64,000 nucleotides of DNA from Diphasiastrum complanatum (taxonomy: Eukaryota > Streptophyta > Lycopodiopsida > Lycopodiales > Lycopodiaceae). Shown here piece by piece: positions 11,628 through 22,738 of this stretch (position 1 is its first letter; each line of letters begins with the position of its first letter). Both the position numbers and the translations under genes were made by a program. The notes beneath the pieces are model-generated. The model was not told the DNA's origin. It searched no databases and saw nothing but the letters and a program-made list of their open reading frames with translations. Location of the stretch: the NCBI GenBank assembly GCA_029204225.1, contig CM055102.1, positions 61,976,168 to 62,040,167 of the forward strand, read 5' to 3'.

Positions 11628-11682
<55 letters not shown>
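11628..11682. repeat. (CA)n microsatellite
   Basis: About 27 CA units that begin a dispersed repeat also found at 20.5 kb. Confidence 0.93.
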
Positions 11683-11685
<3 letters not shown>

Positions 11686-11942
11686 ACCCACCCTCCCAAA
11701 ACACACATGAAGATAAAACAAAAGAGAGAACATTATAGAGTGCTAATCAAAACTCACAAACCGTACGATTATATCCTATTCCAGAATGTCACCACATGCT
11801 CCCTCCCTGCGGCTTTTGGGCTTTCTTGTGAAACTTATCGTCCAACATGAAACATTTGAACCATGCCTTTAACGGAAGAAAATCAAAGGCTACACCTTAT
11901 AATTGAGAGTGTTGGTTATCTCTCTCTCTCTCTCTCTCTCAT
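11683..11942. repeat. dispersed repeat R1, copy 1
   Basis: About 235 bp of unique sequence lies between (CA)n and (CT)n. It shares long blocks with 20518-20756, including cattatagagtgctaatc, caccacatgctccctccct and gagtgttggtta. Both copies have the same microsatellite on each side, so the microsatellites are part of the repeat unit. No coding potential was seen. Confidence 0.85.
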
Positions 11943-12209
11943 TCATGATACCTAAATGGCAAAACTTGAGGCTCTTAACTCCTAAGTCTTGTTGGAGTGT
12001 GACTAACCTTTATTGATAGATTTGTTGGACTCAATTAGTATGTATCTTCTAAAAAGCAAAGTGTACTACTATCAAGCCACTAAGATCAAATAATGGTGGT
12101 AAGCATATTTCAAACGATTATTGGAACTTTTGTATAACTCGATTCAAACATATGTTTTGAAACCAACTCACTTCAAATATATGCTACTACACTTCACAAT
12201 GAATCTGAT
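11943..12209. other. unassigned DNA
   Basis: AT-rich, with no ORF or repeat match in the window. It may be the 5' part of the LTR-like sequence that follows, but it has no match upstream of the second copy. Confidence 0.35.
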
Positions 12210-12454
12210 TTCAGTAGTACCACACACAAACCATCTCTAATATCTTCGGTGGACTGTACTCTTGTTTTTAGTGCATGAATTAATTTTTAAGATCCTGTTG
12301 GGCAATCAGAATGCATAAACCTGTGATTATCTTTAGCATAAGCTGTTTATTAGACTATTTTTGCACCTAGTAGCTGATTAGAACGGGAGAGTTGTTCCAC
12401 AATATTCTTGCTCTCTTCTTCGTTTTCGTTCTTCCTATCTCCCTTGCCCCATCA
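12210..12454 (+). repeat. copia LTR-like sequence, copy 1
   Basis: It matches 13832-14078 from cagtagtaccacacac through gatcctgttgggcaat to ccttgccccatca. Unlike copy 2 it is followed not by a primer-binding site but directly by an inverted repeat fragment (R2) related to 50-51 kb. It is either a solo LTR/3' LTR or a displaced copy. Confidence 0.75.
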
Positions 12455-12456
12455 GA

Positions 12457-13000
12457 TATAAAATCTACGATTTTTCCAGACAAAGTGATAATTTCAAGTT
12501 TTGTAATTTTTCAATACAAATAGCTGAGCCTCCGACTTGTGATGTGCCAGTTACCATGTTAATAAAAAGTGGCCAGTAAATTGAGTACTGTGCCAAGTAG
12601 CTTAAAGGTATAGTTATTTTTAATTGATAGACACCTTTACTTTAATCTGACATCTGATGAGGACATCAGATTTTATAATGGTGGGGTGGATGTTGTAAAG
12701 CTACCTTTACAAGCTTTACTTTTGGTGCCACTGTTGCTCCCAGCACCGCTCCCAACGCCACTGTGACCAGAACCCAGCCGACGCCAATTGTAATGAAGTC
12801 ACCCACATCGTGATCCCCGATTTGGCATGGCACCAGGTTGTATCTCAATGTTGGTTTCCGAATTTCAAGTTGGTTAAGTTTGATCGTTGTTGGCGAGTTG
12901 GGTGTCAAGTGGGTTTGGACGACAAGAGTTGAAGGCTGAGAAACTAAGTTGTGGTTCTCGGCTCCCTTTGGGATGCCTACGCAATGCTACAGTATGCAGA
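12457..13000 (-). repeat. inverted, internally deleted copy of the 49.6-51.1 kb repeat (R2)
   Basis: Read on the - strand, 12460-12790 matches about 50730-51090: GC-rich ggcgcc leader, ctttacaacatccacccca, cagattaaagtaaaggtgt and tcggagactcagct. Also on the - strand, 12790-13000 matches about 49640-49860. Roughly 0.9 kb present between these parts at 49.9-50.7 kb is missing. Apparent reading frames here are not supported as genes. Confidence 0.8.
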
Positions 13001-13017
13001 AATGAACTAAAATTCAA

Positions 13018-13220
13018 CTTTTTGTGACAGCGTCGGCTTTTTCGTATTTCCCTGAAATGCAATAGTGTCGGCTTTTTGCGACAATGTCAGGCTTTTTCCA
13101 AAAAGTGACACTTGCTTTCAACTTCTTCCTTTCAATTATTTTGAAGAAGTTAACTTGTTTTAAGGCACTATCGGCTTTTTAAAGAATAGTGTCACCTTTT
13201 TAAGGGCACTGCTGGCTTTT
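13018..13220. repeat. degenerate short repeats around gtcggctttttcg
   Basis: At least five imperfect copies of a (a/g)(c/t)(a/g)(g/t)tcggcttttt-type phrase occur at irregular spacing (near 13029, 13067, 13085, 13166 and 13209). No ORF accounts for them. Confidence 0.55.
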
Positions 13221-13831
13221 TCGCAAAATCCTGAAGAGAGAGAAAACCTGATGGTCGTCCATTTTCAACAAAGAATGTTCCAGACACTTTCCAAAATTTG
13301 TGATGTGAGAGAAACCCACTTCACATAAAATTCGAAGTGAGAGAATTTGCGACGTCCCCGTCCGCGTCAACATTCCCTGATGACCGTGTTTACTTTGTAT
13401 AGTTGTCACAAAAGCCAAATACTTCCAAGTACAACGGCTTACTTAACGTGACAAATATTTACTGTAATTAATACATGGATTAATTGTATAAATGGATCAT
13501 CCAGGCACACTCTACATGATGCTCCGTCCATGAGGCGAATGATTTTGAGCCTCCCAGTTACGTCGTCATTTTGGTTGTGATTGCTATTTTACTGTGCTTC
13601 AGTGTAATATAACAACAACACATTTTTCTATCTGTGAATAATGTAGATGAGTGCTTGTTGTGATTGAATGCACTTTATCGCTGTTTGATCACGCTTGTTT
13701 ACTCACTCTGATAAGAAAACGAATGTCTACGACTCCTTCGCTTCTGATCAGACGATGGCTGTCTTTGACGCCTGAGATATCATATTGCTCTTTCATCTAT
13801 TTCAGAAATAAACTTCTGACTAAACTCATTT
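13221..13831. other. no supported gene
   Basis: The short frames have no motifs. This segment separates R2 from the second LTR-like copy. Confidence 0.35.
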
Positions 13832-14078
13832 TTCAGTAATACCACACACAAATCATTTCTAATATATTTGGTGGACTATACTCAGTTTGTTTTTGTGAGT
13901 ATGAACTAATTCATAAGATCCTGTTGGGCAATAGAACACTTAAGCTATGATTATACTCAGCATAAATAATCTATTATATTGTTTTTGCATCTAGCAACCC
14001 ATTGTAGTGGGATAGCTGTTTTGCAAATATTCCAGCTCTCTTCTTCGTTCGTGTTCTCCATACTCCCTTGCCCCATCA
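13832..14078 (+). repeat. copia 5' LTR-like sequence, copy 2
   Basis: Direct copy of 12210-12454 ending ...ccccatca. It is followed two bases later by a methionine-tRNA-type primer-binding site and then a gag frame, which identifies it as the 3' portion of a 5' LTR. Its 5' limit was not established. Confidence 0.78.
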
Positions 14079-14081
14079 GAT

Positions 14082-14093
14082 TGGTATCAAGGC
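14082..14093 (+). promoter_or_regulatory. copia primer-binding site
   Basis: tggtatcaaggc resembles the TGGTATCAGAGC sequence that pairs with the 3' end of initiator tRNA-Met in plant copia elements. It differs at two positions and lies directly after an LTR end. Confidence 0.75.
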
Positions 14094-14146
14094 ATAGCTC
14101 AAATAAACTAAGACATTAAGTTTGTTCTATTTGTATTACTGTTAAC

Positions 14147-14410
14147 ATGTCTCATATTGGTAGCTCTTCGTCTACATCATCCAACAAAGCTAGAATCATT
14201 GACAAGTTCAATGGATCTAGCTTCTACTTCTGGAAGTTAAAACTCAGGATGATATTGATAGATAGAGATCTTTGGGATGTAGTAGAAGGTTCTGACCTGA
14301 AACCAGAAGGTGCTGATCAAGCAAAGGCATGGAATGAAGAGACAAATTATTTTTGACCACAAAGCTATGATAGCTTTAGAGCTCAAGGCAGAAGAGAAAC
14401 AAGGGAGCTG
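14147..14410 (+). pseudogene. copia gag N-terminus
   Basis: A 69-codon open frame reads FNGSSFYFWKLKLRMILID and LWDVVEG, the typical beginning of copia gag (the segment after IxKFDGxNFxxWK). After the TGA at 14354 the reading continues in another frame as HKAMIALELKAEEKQGSCMV, so the gene is broken. A second gag segment resumes near 15155 after roughly 750 bp of unrelated sequence. Confidence 0.75.
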
Positions 14411-15154
14411 CATGGTCGTGAACAGAAAAGCTTCAAGGACCGAAGACATGAAGACGACGAATAGAAAGCTTTGAGGACCAGAGACGACGGTCAAACGAAC
14501 ACGAACACGAACATGAACACGAACATGAACATGAAGATAAAAGGTTTGTGGACCCAAGGCGACCTACTGACAAAGCCAAAGGCACAAGAAGACATGAAGA
14601 CCCAAGCGACGGTGGATCTCCATGCGCGAAAGGACATATGATATTGCGAAAATACCAGGAGGACATCATCCTTCGAAGGCTGACATGATACCGTTAGGAC
14701 GTGCATCTCTTGATTTGCTAATCGTGTCCTCCTCTCTACATACATGCAGATTTTGATTATTAATTATGCAGTCGTAGTAGATTGGCAATATACCAATTTA
14801 AGTTGAGAACTGTGTAGCCAACAAGCTAAGGTTCAAGAAGACCGCTAGTAAGCGCGACAAGTTTTGATTTGCGAAAGATAATTTTTTTTTTACGCCGACG
14901 CCCTATGTGGTCTATCACAACAACGCTTAAGGAATTCTCTAATAATGTAGTAGATGTTTTATGCAGAAGAGTTTCTCGTCTTGAACATGATTGAATGCTT
15001 AATTGTCTGATAGTTGTATGTTTGTAATCAGCTGGTTTTCAATCTTATTCCGCACACTGGTTTTAATCTACAACAATGGCATCGATCAGCAGTATACTAT
15101 AAAAAATCTGCACAATCCTCGACTCATCCGAGTTGAACCTCCTAGCATGGAAGA
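14411..15154. other. insert or rearranged DNA within copia gag
   Basis: It contains a short array of 6-bp units (cacgaa/catgaa) at about 14498-14536 and three loose repeats of a gacccaaggcgac-like phrase between 14470 and 14620. It interrupts the gag. No terminal repeats were found that would define it as a single inserted element. Confidence 0.45.
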
Positions 15155-15510
15155 TAAAGATCTCTCTCATATTGAAGGGAGAAGGGGCCCTAGGTAGACG
15201 ACACCGAAGAGATGCCTACAACTACTGGCAAAGAGCTATGAGAATGGAGAGAGAAGAACGACAAGGCAGTAGCCGTGTTGTCATCATCCATCAAAGATAG
15301 CCTGACGCTTGACCTCACGACACTCTCTAATGCAAGAGAGATGTGGGATACATTGCTTACCTTAAGATGAAATCACACAGCCAGATCATGCTTCTTGAAG
15401 ATTAGCTGACAAATCTGCGATGGGATGGCAGAGACCTTACCTCTTTTATCAGAAAGATGAAGGATATGTTCCTTTCATTACACAATGCCGGAACAGAGAA
15501 TGCAGTATAA
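15155..15510 (+). pseudogene. copia gag central fragment
   Basis: Pieces reading LTLDLTTLSNAREMWDTLLTL and FIRKMKDMFLSLHNAGTE match the copia gag core (UBN2/DUF4219-type). The strand and family agree with the gag start at 14147. Stops are present. At about 15510 the sequence switches abruptly to the 3' end of an oppositely oriented CACTA transposase. Confidence 0.7.
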
Positions 15511-16301
15511 GAATCAATTTCATCAGCAACAACATCTTGCAATTCATCTCCTCTTAGATGATTTTCATCATCACTCTCACTTTCAAAAATTATTTCATCA
15601 TCCTGACTATTAGAATTTCTATTCTCAACATCTACGGAAGTGGGTGCTTCAAGTATGGTTTGACGATTTACTACATCTCTAGGTAGCTCAATCTCATAGT
15701 TAAAATGAAGGTTTTCCATTTCATTCTCAACATTTGCACCCTCAAATACTCGTCGTGAACGTGATTCAACTTGAGCTACAAACCACCATATCTTGTTTAG
15801 TCGATCTGGTTGAAAAAACACCTGCAAAAATCACTATTTTAGAACATATCGAAAACAAATACTGAAGCAATAAAATGAAAAACATTATAGCATAGCATGT
15901 GCACCTGCTCACAATGACGAGGCAACACCAATGTGTCAAAAGGACTCCGTGCTCAATTTGTTTGATGAATCAATCGCAAAAAATCCACTTGGATCCGATT
16001 TTACGGTTGCATTTGGCCCTCTACAAACTACCTTGAACCATTTCACATCAAATAAAAAATGGTGTCCACTTTCACCAAATGACACATCATAAATATTTTG
16101 TATAGTTCCTACGTATTCTATATCTCCTAAGATGGGATTCCGATCTTGTGCACTGCTTTGACTTTCTTGTTGGAAAGATGCTATTACACCACAATTGTGT
16201 GTACGTCTCTTGTTATCAATCCTTTCAACACGAAAGTGGAAACCAAAAGCCCATAAAGCATTATACATTTTGCACTGCCACATGACAAACATGAATCTCA
16301 T
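15511..16301 (-). pseudogene. CACTA transposase C-terminal region (DUF4216-like)
   Basis: Frame 15936-16301 reads YVGTIQNIYDVSFGE and HHFLFDVKWFKVV, the pattern of the DUF4216 domain that follows tnp2 and DUF4218. A further frame at about 15511-15827 begins with FQPDRLNKIWWFVAQVESR, matching the end of that domain, and continues as an acidic Asp/Glu/Ser-rich tail. The gap between them (about 15830-15935) has intron-like composition. The precise role of this domain in transposition is not established. Confidence 0.78.
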
Positions 16302-16426
16302 AAATAATCACTATGAATGAACATGGTGTTTCAAAATGATTAAACAAATATTATTATAAACAAGAATGTTCTAATAATAAAGTATCTAAAGAATAATACC
16401 TTCCATTTGCATCATCTTGCAAAGTC

Positions 16427-17235
16427 TCATTCTGCGTTTGATATTTTTTGTCCCTCTTTTGTTGCTTTTTGTTGTGTGTCATGCATCCACTCTATAGTGC
16501 ATTGCTTGGGCAATGGCTCAAGATCATGTGAACTTGAGGCCATGTGTCTACCTCTATTTTGTCGTTGGCGCTTTCTAGACAAGGCCCTCTCTTTTTTCTC
16601 TTCTTCATATAGGTCTAACCATTTATCCATAACTCCACAATTATAAAGCATGAATGTAGAATTTTTTTTTTCTGTTGGAAGGGTGCCAACCTATGGACCT
16701 TTCCCATCCCTTGAGGTTTTTCACTAGTTACCTCTCCAGCTTCCTCATCACGCCACAATAGTGGAGTAGATGGATATAGTTGGTGCAAAATTTCAGTAAC
16801 ATAAAAGAGAGATTCATGTACTAACCATCCCTTTGACATGCTTCCTTCAGGCCTTGTCTTTTGACGCACAAAATCTTTTAAGACTTTTATGTATCTTTCC
16901 ATAAAGAACATCCACCTAAAAAGTCACAAATGGTAAAAAATAAGTGTTTTATTTAATGGGTTCATGTCAATTGATTTAGTTTAAATACATATGCAAAAGA
17001 TAATTTATGCTTTTATACCTAGTGTGCACTGGACCAGCAATAGAAACTTCTTCAACCAAGTGCACCAATAAATGCACTTGTGAGTCCATGATGGAAGTCG
17101 GAAAATATCTCTCAAACATGCACACAATCTCCACCATATCCTCATGTCTCTTGAGAAGATCCAGCTCACAGATTTCTTTTGAACACATCCATCTACAACA
17201 CATTCAATCCATTTTATGTTAATTTGATTTTCCAA
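16427..17235 (-). pseudogene. CACTA transposase DUF4218-like region
   Basis: Frame 16976-17235 has MVEIVCMFERYFPTSIMDSQ and HLLVHLVEEVSIAGPVH. Frame 16615-16911 has WMFFMERYIKVLKDFVRQK and PEGSMSKGWLVHES. These are characteristic DUF4218 sequences. The last part (16427-16651) is a charged Lys/Glu-rich linker. The two main frames are separated by about 65 bp of AT-rich sequence that looks like an intron. Confidence 0.82.
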
Positions 17236-17368
17236 TCAATAAATACTAAATAAAAAATACATCAAGTACATGTAAATACCTGACAATGATTGATAGTTTG
17301 TATATGGTCTCACAAATATCTTTTGACAAGCACCCACAAATTGACAATGGATAGATAAATTGAATCAT

Positions 17369-17686
17369 CTATAGCCAATCATGATATTTAAGACCTTGCA
17401 ACTTTTCATCCACTGTGAATGATGACCGTAGAGAATGGGCAAAACCAGTTGGTGTTCTAATGTCATGAATAATGGAGCGCACATGGTTAAGCTCCTCCTT
17501 AGTGAATGTCCAAGGTACTTTTGGAGCATGATCTTCACCATCCTTTATCCAATATTCTTTTTTGGTGTCTGATTCTTTTAGATCGTGCCTTGCAGCAATG
17601 ATATCTTTTTCACCAATCAAGTGTTTCCAAATAGATTCACCCACATTTTTAAATATGTGCATGGGATCAAGTAGGTGATTAATCAA
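17369..17686 (-). pseudogene. CACTA transposase middle segment
   Basis: An open frame of 105 codons contains LLDPMHIFKNVGESIWKHLI and WTFTKEELNHVRSIIHDIRTP, matching the segment between the tnp2 core and DUF4218 in TNP2-type proteins (DxMHxxKNVxxxL). Strand, order and spacing agree with neighbouring parts. Confidence 0.8.
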
Positions 17687-17749
17687 AAGGTTATTTTGAA
17701 CGATGAAATATAGATAATCTTTTCATACCATCGATTGGCTTTGCTTGAG

Positions 17750-18830
17750 ATTCCTCCCATAGTTTTCGTCAATCTTTCACGGACATCCTCTTTGGTGGCA
17801 TCTATCTCTCAACTCTTCCTCCAAAACCTCTTCTATGAGTGTCTCTGAATGGATGGCCTTCATGCAAGTATTTACGATGATTTTCATAAACCACTTTTTT
17901 GAGACTATAAGAGTATCTTCCCACAAGATTTGGCCTGCACAAAAAACAAGCATTTTTTCCAGCCGTTTGAAAGCCTGCCCAAGAAATGGATACTATCAAT
18001 CACTATTAAAAAAAGTATATGTCAAAGAATAACTATAGCCATTGTAGTATATCATGTAAATGTCAAGAATTACTAGTTGTATGTAATTGTAAACAAACTC
18101 CTATGTACACAAGATAGACCAATGATTACTTGAGCATTCACCTAATCCTGGATAGTCCACATTACAATGGCATGTAGTGTAAACTCCCTCTCATGTAAGG
18201 GGCACGAAATGTCTCATGCTTTTATCCCCTTCCAAAAATCTTCCAACTCATCAATAAGCGGTTCAAGATACACATCCATGTTCTTAACCTTGCGTTGGCC
18301 AGGAATTAAAAGTGCCAACATAATGTGTCTCTTTTTTGTACTCAACCAAGTAGGAATATTATAATTTACCAAGCAAACAGGCCAAATGGACCACGTAGTT
18401 GCTCGTACACCAAAGAAGTTCACACCATCTGTTGCAAGACCAAATCTCACATTTCTTGACTCATTGGCAAAGCTTGGATACTCTTTGTTGATGTGTTTCC
18501 ATGCAGGTGAATCTGAAGGTACCCTCATCGTCCCATCCATAGAGGTGTGGTGTGCATGCCAGTCCATAATTTGTGCAAGAGATTTACAATGAAATAAATG
18601 TTGCAATCGTGGAATTACTGGAAAATGTCGTAAAACTTTGCACGGAATGGTTGCCCCTTGCAAATCATCTCTATATCGAGGAGTATCACAAATGGGACAT
18701 TTCTTGAGTGATTCGTACATTCCTCGATATAAAATACAATCTTTTGGACATGCATGATATTGATTGTAGTCCATCCATATGTTAGACAACATCTTTCGTG
18801 CCTCATCTCTTGTCTCAAGCATGACATTGG
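17750..18830 (-). pseudogene. CACTA transposase core (tnp2)
   Basis: The open frame 18214-18822 shows the tnp2 signature series: CPKDCILYRG and CPICDTPRY (Cys pairs), FPVIPRLQHLF, MDWHAH, DSPAWKHI, NVRFGLATDGVNFFG, SIWPVCLVNYNIPTWL and DVYLEPLIDELEDFW. The downstream exon-like frame 17802-17999 continues with CFLCRPNLVGRYSY and HRKYLHEGHPFR. The enzyme class cuts CACTA-type terminal repeats. A frameshift near 18820 separates this core from the N-terminal segment. Confidence 0.88.
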
Positions 18831-19060
18831 AAGCTCATTTTCATCATTGGAACTTGTTTGCGAAGAAGTAGATCTAGATGAGCTAGATTCAGATGCATTA
18901 ATCTCTTGATTAATGCGCTCATCAATTTCCATCATCTCTTTTAAGCCTTGACGTAGACGACGAGGTAATTGCTTTATATGAGGACCGTTGTATTGCATTC
19001 GTCGTCTACATCGACCATTACAAGGATTATTGTCTCCAACACTAAATGAGGATGAAGAAT
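18823..19060 (-). pseudogene. CACTA transposase N-terminal segment
   Basis: A frame ending near 18820 reads HIKQLPRRLRQGLKEMMEID, then a Ser-rich run, then NDENELPMS. It runs into the tnp2 core only after a one-base frame change. A Cys-containing stretch (NPCNGRCRRR) just upstream may belong to it. The expected Transpos_assoc domain of flowering-plant TNP2 was not recognised. Confidence 0.6.
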
Positions 19061-19485
19061 CCTATATATCAAAATAACAAGAAGTAGGTTGAAACAATGC
19101 TTGATAAACATTTCCTCCCAATACTTGATAGATCTAAATGTTGCATATGAATATAAATTACCTCTTAGTTTAAAAAGTATGAACATACCAATGTATCTAT
19201 TAGATAGATTTGTCTTTTCAACTTGTTAACATTCAATAAACTCAAAGAATTGCACGCTTCTACATATTTACATATTTATGAATTTCACATTCATTAGCTT
19301 TCACTTATTATCTTATGTAAACATCTAGGCAAATGAAGAATAATGTTTGACGAATAATGCTCCTAACATTTGACATATTTAATGACACAAACCAAATACA
19401 ATCAAGATGCATGGACGGTTGAAACTATACTTGATGAACAATTCCTCCCCAAACCTGATAGATCTAGTGGCACAGACCATTACAT
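19061..19485. other. AT-rich spacer between transposase and SET-like frame
   Basis: No coding motif. It contains two similar phrases (aatgcttgataaacatttcctcccaatact near 19100 and a related one near 19430), indicating an old local duplication. Confidence 0.4.
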
Positions 19486-19489
19486 AAGT

Positions 19490-20316
19490 GCCCTTTACAT
19501 TCCTAGTAAAATATTCTTCTTTTTTATTGGTGTGTTCTTCAAATCACCATTTGTCAATAGAGGGTGGCCAATGGAACTATTTATATATGCAAGAATGTTT
19601 CCATGCACATCTAGACGTGCCATATACTTGCATCCTCCATTGGTGACGACAGAAAGCATGCCAATCACCCCAATTGTATTGAGGTCCTGCATATGGCATC
19701 AATGTCACAACACTATTTAAAGGGACCTCAATACTACTCAATGCAAAGAGGCCCAAACCAGCCTCAGGAAAGCGTTCACTAGGCATGATCATGTACATTC
19801 GACCCCAATACATAAATGGTGTTCCATTTAATGGTAATGGTGATTGGAGTGGCCAACACGAATATCTACTTCTAATGAAAGTTTTTACTAATGGTTGCAA
19901 GCTAGGTGGGAGAGGAAGGTCAAAGAACCTAGAATGTCTTTTGACACATCAACAATGCGTAGTAATTTGCAATTATCTTTCAAACTAGTCATAATATGTC
20001 CAAGACGTGTTCTCTTTTTTAAAGGGGTGGTCAAGTTCGTGAAATCCACGTTGAGTATCGTGGAAGACTCATGTGCAACATCTAGGATAGGTGTGGTTGG
20101 GTGGTAAGAACGTTCTAGAGAATTGGAGACATAGATTGAATCACAAGACATTGATGAACTAATTATATCATGCAAGGGGTCATCATCAACAAGAGCATCA
20201 TCTAGGGCCAATGATGATCCAAAATCAATATTCATGTGATTTATCCTATCAATAATATTCTCGATCTCTCTTGCAACTCTTTTTCTTGAAACCAACTTAT
20301 GTTCCTTCTTTTGCAA
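19490..20316 (-). pseudogene. unrecognised protein with a SET-like segment
   Basis: On the - strand an open frame 19888-20316 (142 codons, starting MQKKEHKLVSRKR) is followed, after one frame change near 19900, by 19577-19900. The latter contains PPSLQPLVKTFIRS, PFMYWGRMYMIMPSERFPE and AGLGLFALSSIEVPLNSVV. A further frame shift leads to 19495-19692 with NILAYINSSIGHPLLTNGD. AGLGLFA followed by V..MPYAGP and, later, GNILAYINSS resembles the start and end of SET methyltransferase folds (xGxGxxA...Y.G, then ARYINHS). The catalytic NHS and Cys-rich post-SET parts are not evident. It lies 5' of the CACTA transposase on the same strand. Function is unknown, and the SET assignment is tentative. Confidence 0.45.
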
Positions 20317-20341
20317 AAGTTGAAAATGTTAGATGTATCAG

Positions 20342-20345
<4 letters not shown>

Positions 20346-20421
<76 letters not shown>
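20346..20421. repeat. (CT)n microsatellite
   Basis: About 38 CT units, forming the left edge of dispersed repeat R1 copy 2. Confidence 0.95.
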
Positions 20422-20863
<442 letters not shown>

Positions 20864-20900
20864 TGAGTCTATTATGGGTGATTGAATATGGAAATGTGAT

Positions 20901-21038
20901 ATGAAAGAAAATGTGGAAAATGTGGAAGAGAACGTGGAAGAGAACATGAATGAGAGTGAAGGGGAGTTTGAAGATGTGGACACCAACGTACACCTACAAG
21001 ATGGAGGAGAGGAGGAGGGAGGAAGTGATGATGGGTAG
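20901..21038 (+). other. small acidic reading frame
   Basis: A 45-codon frame from ATG 20901 to TAG 21036 is rich in Glu/Asp (MKENVENVEENVEEN, later GGEEEGGSDDG). Downstream, an A/T-rich stretch with long T runs follows. It could be the acidic C-terminal tail of a decayed transposon protein. No domain is recognisable and it may be chance. Confidence 0.2.
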
Positions 21039-21815
21039 AGGTTTTTAAATTAAATGTAAGGCCTTGTAGAAGGCAATGTAGGAAGAGAGAATTTATTCTC
21101 TCATCAATGTTTTTTTTGTTTTTTTTTTTATTTGGTTTTTTTTAAATCAATGAATATAATGTTTTGGCATCACATCATTCTTGCAAAAATTTTGAATGCA
21201 TATATTTTTAATTCATGAATGCATATGTATAGTCTATTGAATGCACATCTATTGATTGCAAATGTATCTATTGATGTATTCAATGCAATGTACAGTCTAT
21301 AAAATGCACATCTATGCATTGCAAATGTATCTATTGATGAATTCAATGCAATGTATCTATTTTAGCACATGATTTGCATGCTAGAATGTACAATAGAAAG
21401 TAATGGAAAGCACAACGGAAAGTAATGGAAACCACAATATAATGCATCAATAGATAACACATTAAGTTATCAAATGAATCAAAATAAATGTGATTTTACC
21501 TTTACTATTGTATCTCCATTGTTTTGCAATCTTTGCTTTTCCTTTTGCATGCACTTGATCTTTGAATCCTTTGCAATGAAAGCTCTTTTCTCATTTTTCA
21601 TATCCAAACCTACATCACAAACAAAAAAGATCTTAAAACTTATGATCACAAAACACATACTATTAACATCCATCAATGAACTAAAAATCCTAAACACTAT
21701 CAATCTTCTCACTCACATTCATCCTCATCTCACACACAACACAAAAAAAGGAAGTCACCTCTAGTTTAGGAGCGAACCACATTTTGGTTCGCGCCAAATG
21801 TTTTTTTTTTGGTCA
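21039..21815. other. no supported gene
   Basis: AT-rich. A phrase like tgaatgcacatctattgattgcaaatg recurs at 21238 and 21302 with about 64-bp spacing, a local tandem duplication. Near 21770-21795 there is a short inverted repeat, gcgaacca/tggttcgc. Confidence 0.45.
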
Positions 21816-21824
21816 AAAAATTTT

Positions 21825-22268
21825 GCGTGGATTATCCACGCGTGGATACTCCACGCAAAATCTAGAAACTTATCCGAGTGGATATAAAAAAAAATTATCC
21901 ACGCGGTATCCACGGCCTCAACTCTCTGGATTTTGCGTGGATAAAGCAAATTTTGTGTGAATTCTCCATGCGTGGATATTTATCCAGGCTGTATACACGC
22001 GAAAGCCGAGCCTTTTTTATTTAAATTTTACTATGGCGTGGATAATCCACGTGTGGATTATCCACGCGAAATTAGAATTCCTATTTCTGGCTCCAGGTGT
22101 CGAAGGTTTGCCCAGCTGTCGGTAGTCGAACTTGGCGTGGATAATCCATGCATTTTGAATTTCACGACATCCGGCTGATCTGCTGCCGAAAATGACATTT
22201 GCGTGGAACATCCACGAGTGGATAATCCATGTGCCCGTATCCACGCATATCCACGGCTATATCCATGC
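21825..22268. repeat. palindrome-rich TTATCCACG cluster
   Basis: About 440 bp contains roughly a dozen and a half occurrences of tccacg or its complement cgtgga. Many are arranged as gcgtggataatccacg-type palindromes (for example 21825-21848, 22035-22072, 22134-22151 and 22200-22262). Spacing is irregular, so it is not a simple satellite. No coding frame, TIR or target duplication was identified. Confidence 0.8.
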
Positions 22269-22299
22269 AAAAAAAAATTTGCCCACACGTCCTCCTTTG

Positions 22300-22738
22300 T
22301 ATTGTGCTTGGATATTTGCTACATGTGTTTTTGTGAAAGGCTTTCCGTTGTTCTTCCAACCGACTTTGTTGGCACGCTCTGATTGTTGATCTCGATCCTG
22401 CTTTCAGTCTGACTCCCTCTTAGGCTTGAACTGCTTCTTTGGCTTCTCCTTGTTGCCATAGAGAGCTTGATCAGAAACGTCCTTGTGATCAAGGTGCTCA
22501 TAGGCTTCGATCGCTTCTCGAATCTCAATCACTGGCTTTTCGAGTGTCATTGCTGGATCCTTCGCTAGCAATGTTTGAGTTGTCTAGAAACATCTTGGTA
22601 AAGCTCTTAACAAGTAGGTGAGTTGTTTCTAGCCAAAATAGAATCTCATTTATGGTCAAGTAAGTGGAAAGAATAGACATAGTTTGACTTCAATCCCATT
22701 TTTTTGGAGATAATGTCGGTGAAGATAGATGTACAGCT
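22300..22738 (-). other. possible retroelement coding scrap
   Basis: On the - strand, near 22400-22540, a readable stretch EIREAIEAYEHLDHKDVSDQ followed by KEKPKKQFKPKRESD suggests the linker of a gag-like protein. It is interrupted by stops and no zinc knuckle was found, so the assignment is weak. Confidence 0.25.

Larger units (their letters stand above)
15511..19060 (-). mobile_element. CACTA (En/Spm) transposon remnant, TNP2 type
   Basis: On the - strand the window contains, in the canonical order, an N-terminal segment, the tnp2 transposase core, a middle segment, a DUF4218-like region and a DUF4216-like region. They are split by intron-like gaps, stops and frameshifts. No CACTA terminal inverted repeat was seen at the 15510 junction, where copia gag abuts, so at least this end is truncated. 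The 5' limit is uncertain. The SET-like frame at 19.5-20.3 kb is on the same strand and could be part of the element. Confidence 0.85.

Noticed and set aside
21825-22268. TTATCCACG motifs as bacterial DnaA boxes or a replication origin
   Set aside because: The motif resembles a DnaA box, but the context is plant nuclear DNA rich in retrotransposons, with no bacterial or plastid genes nearby.
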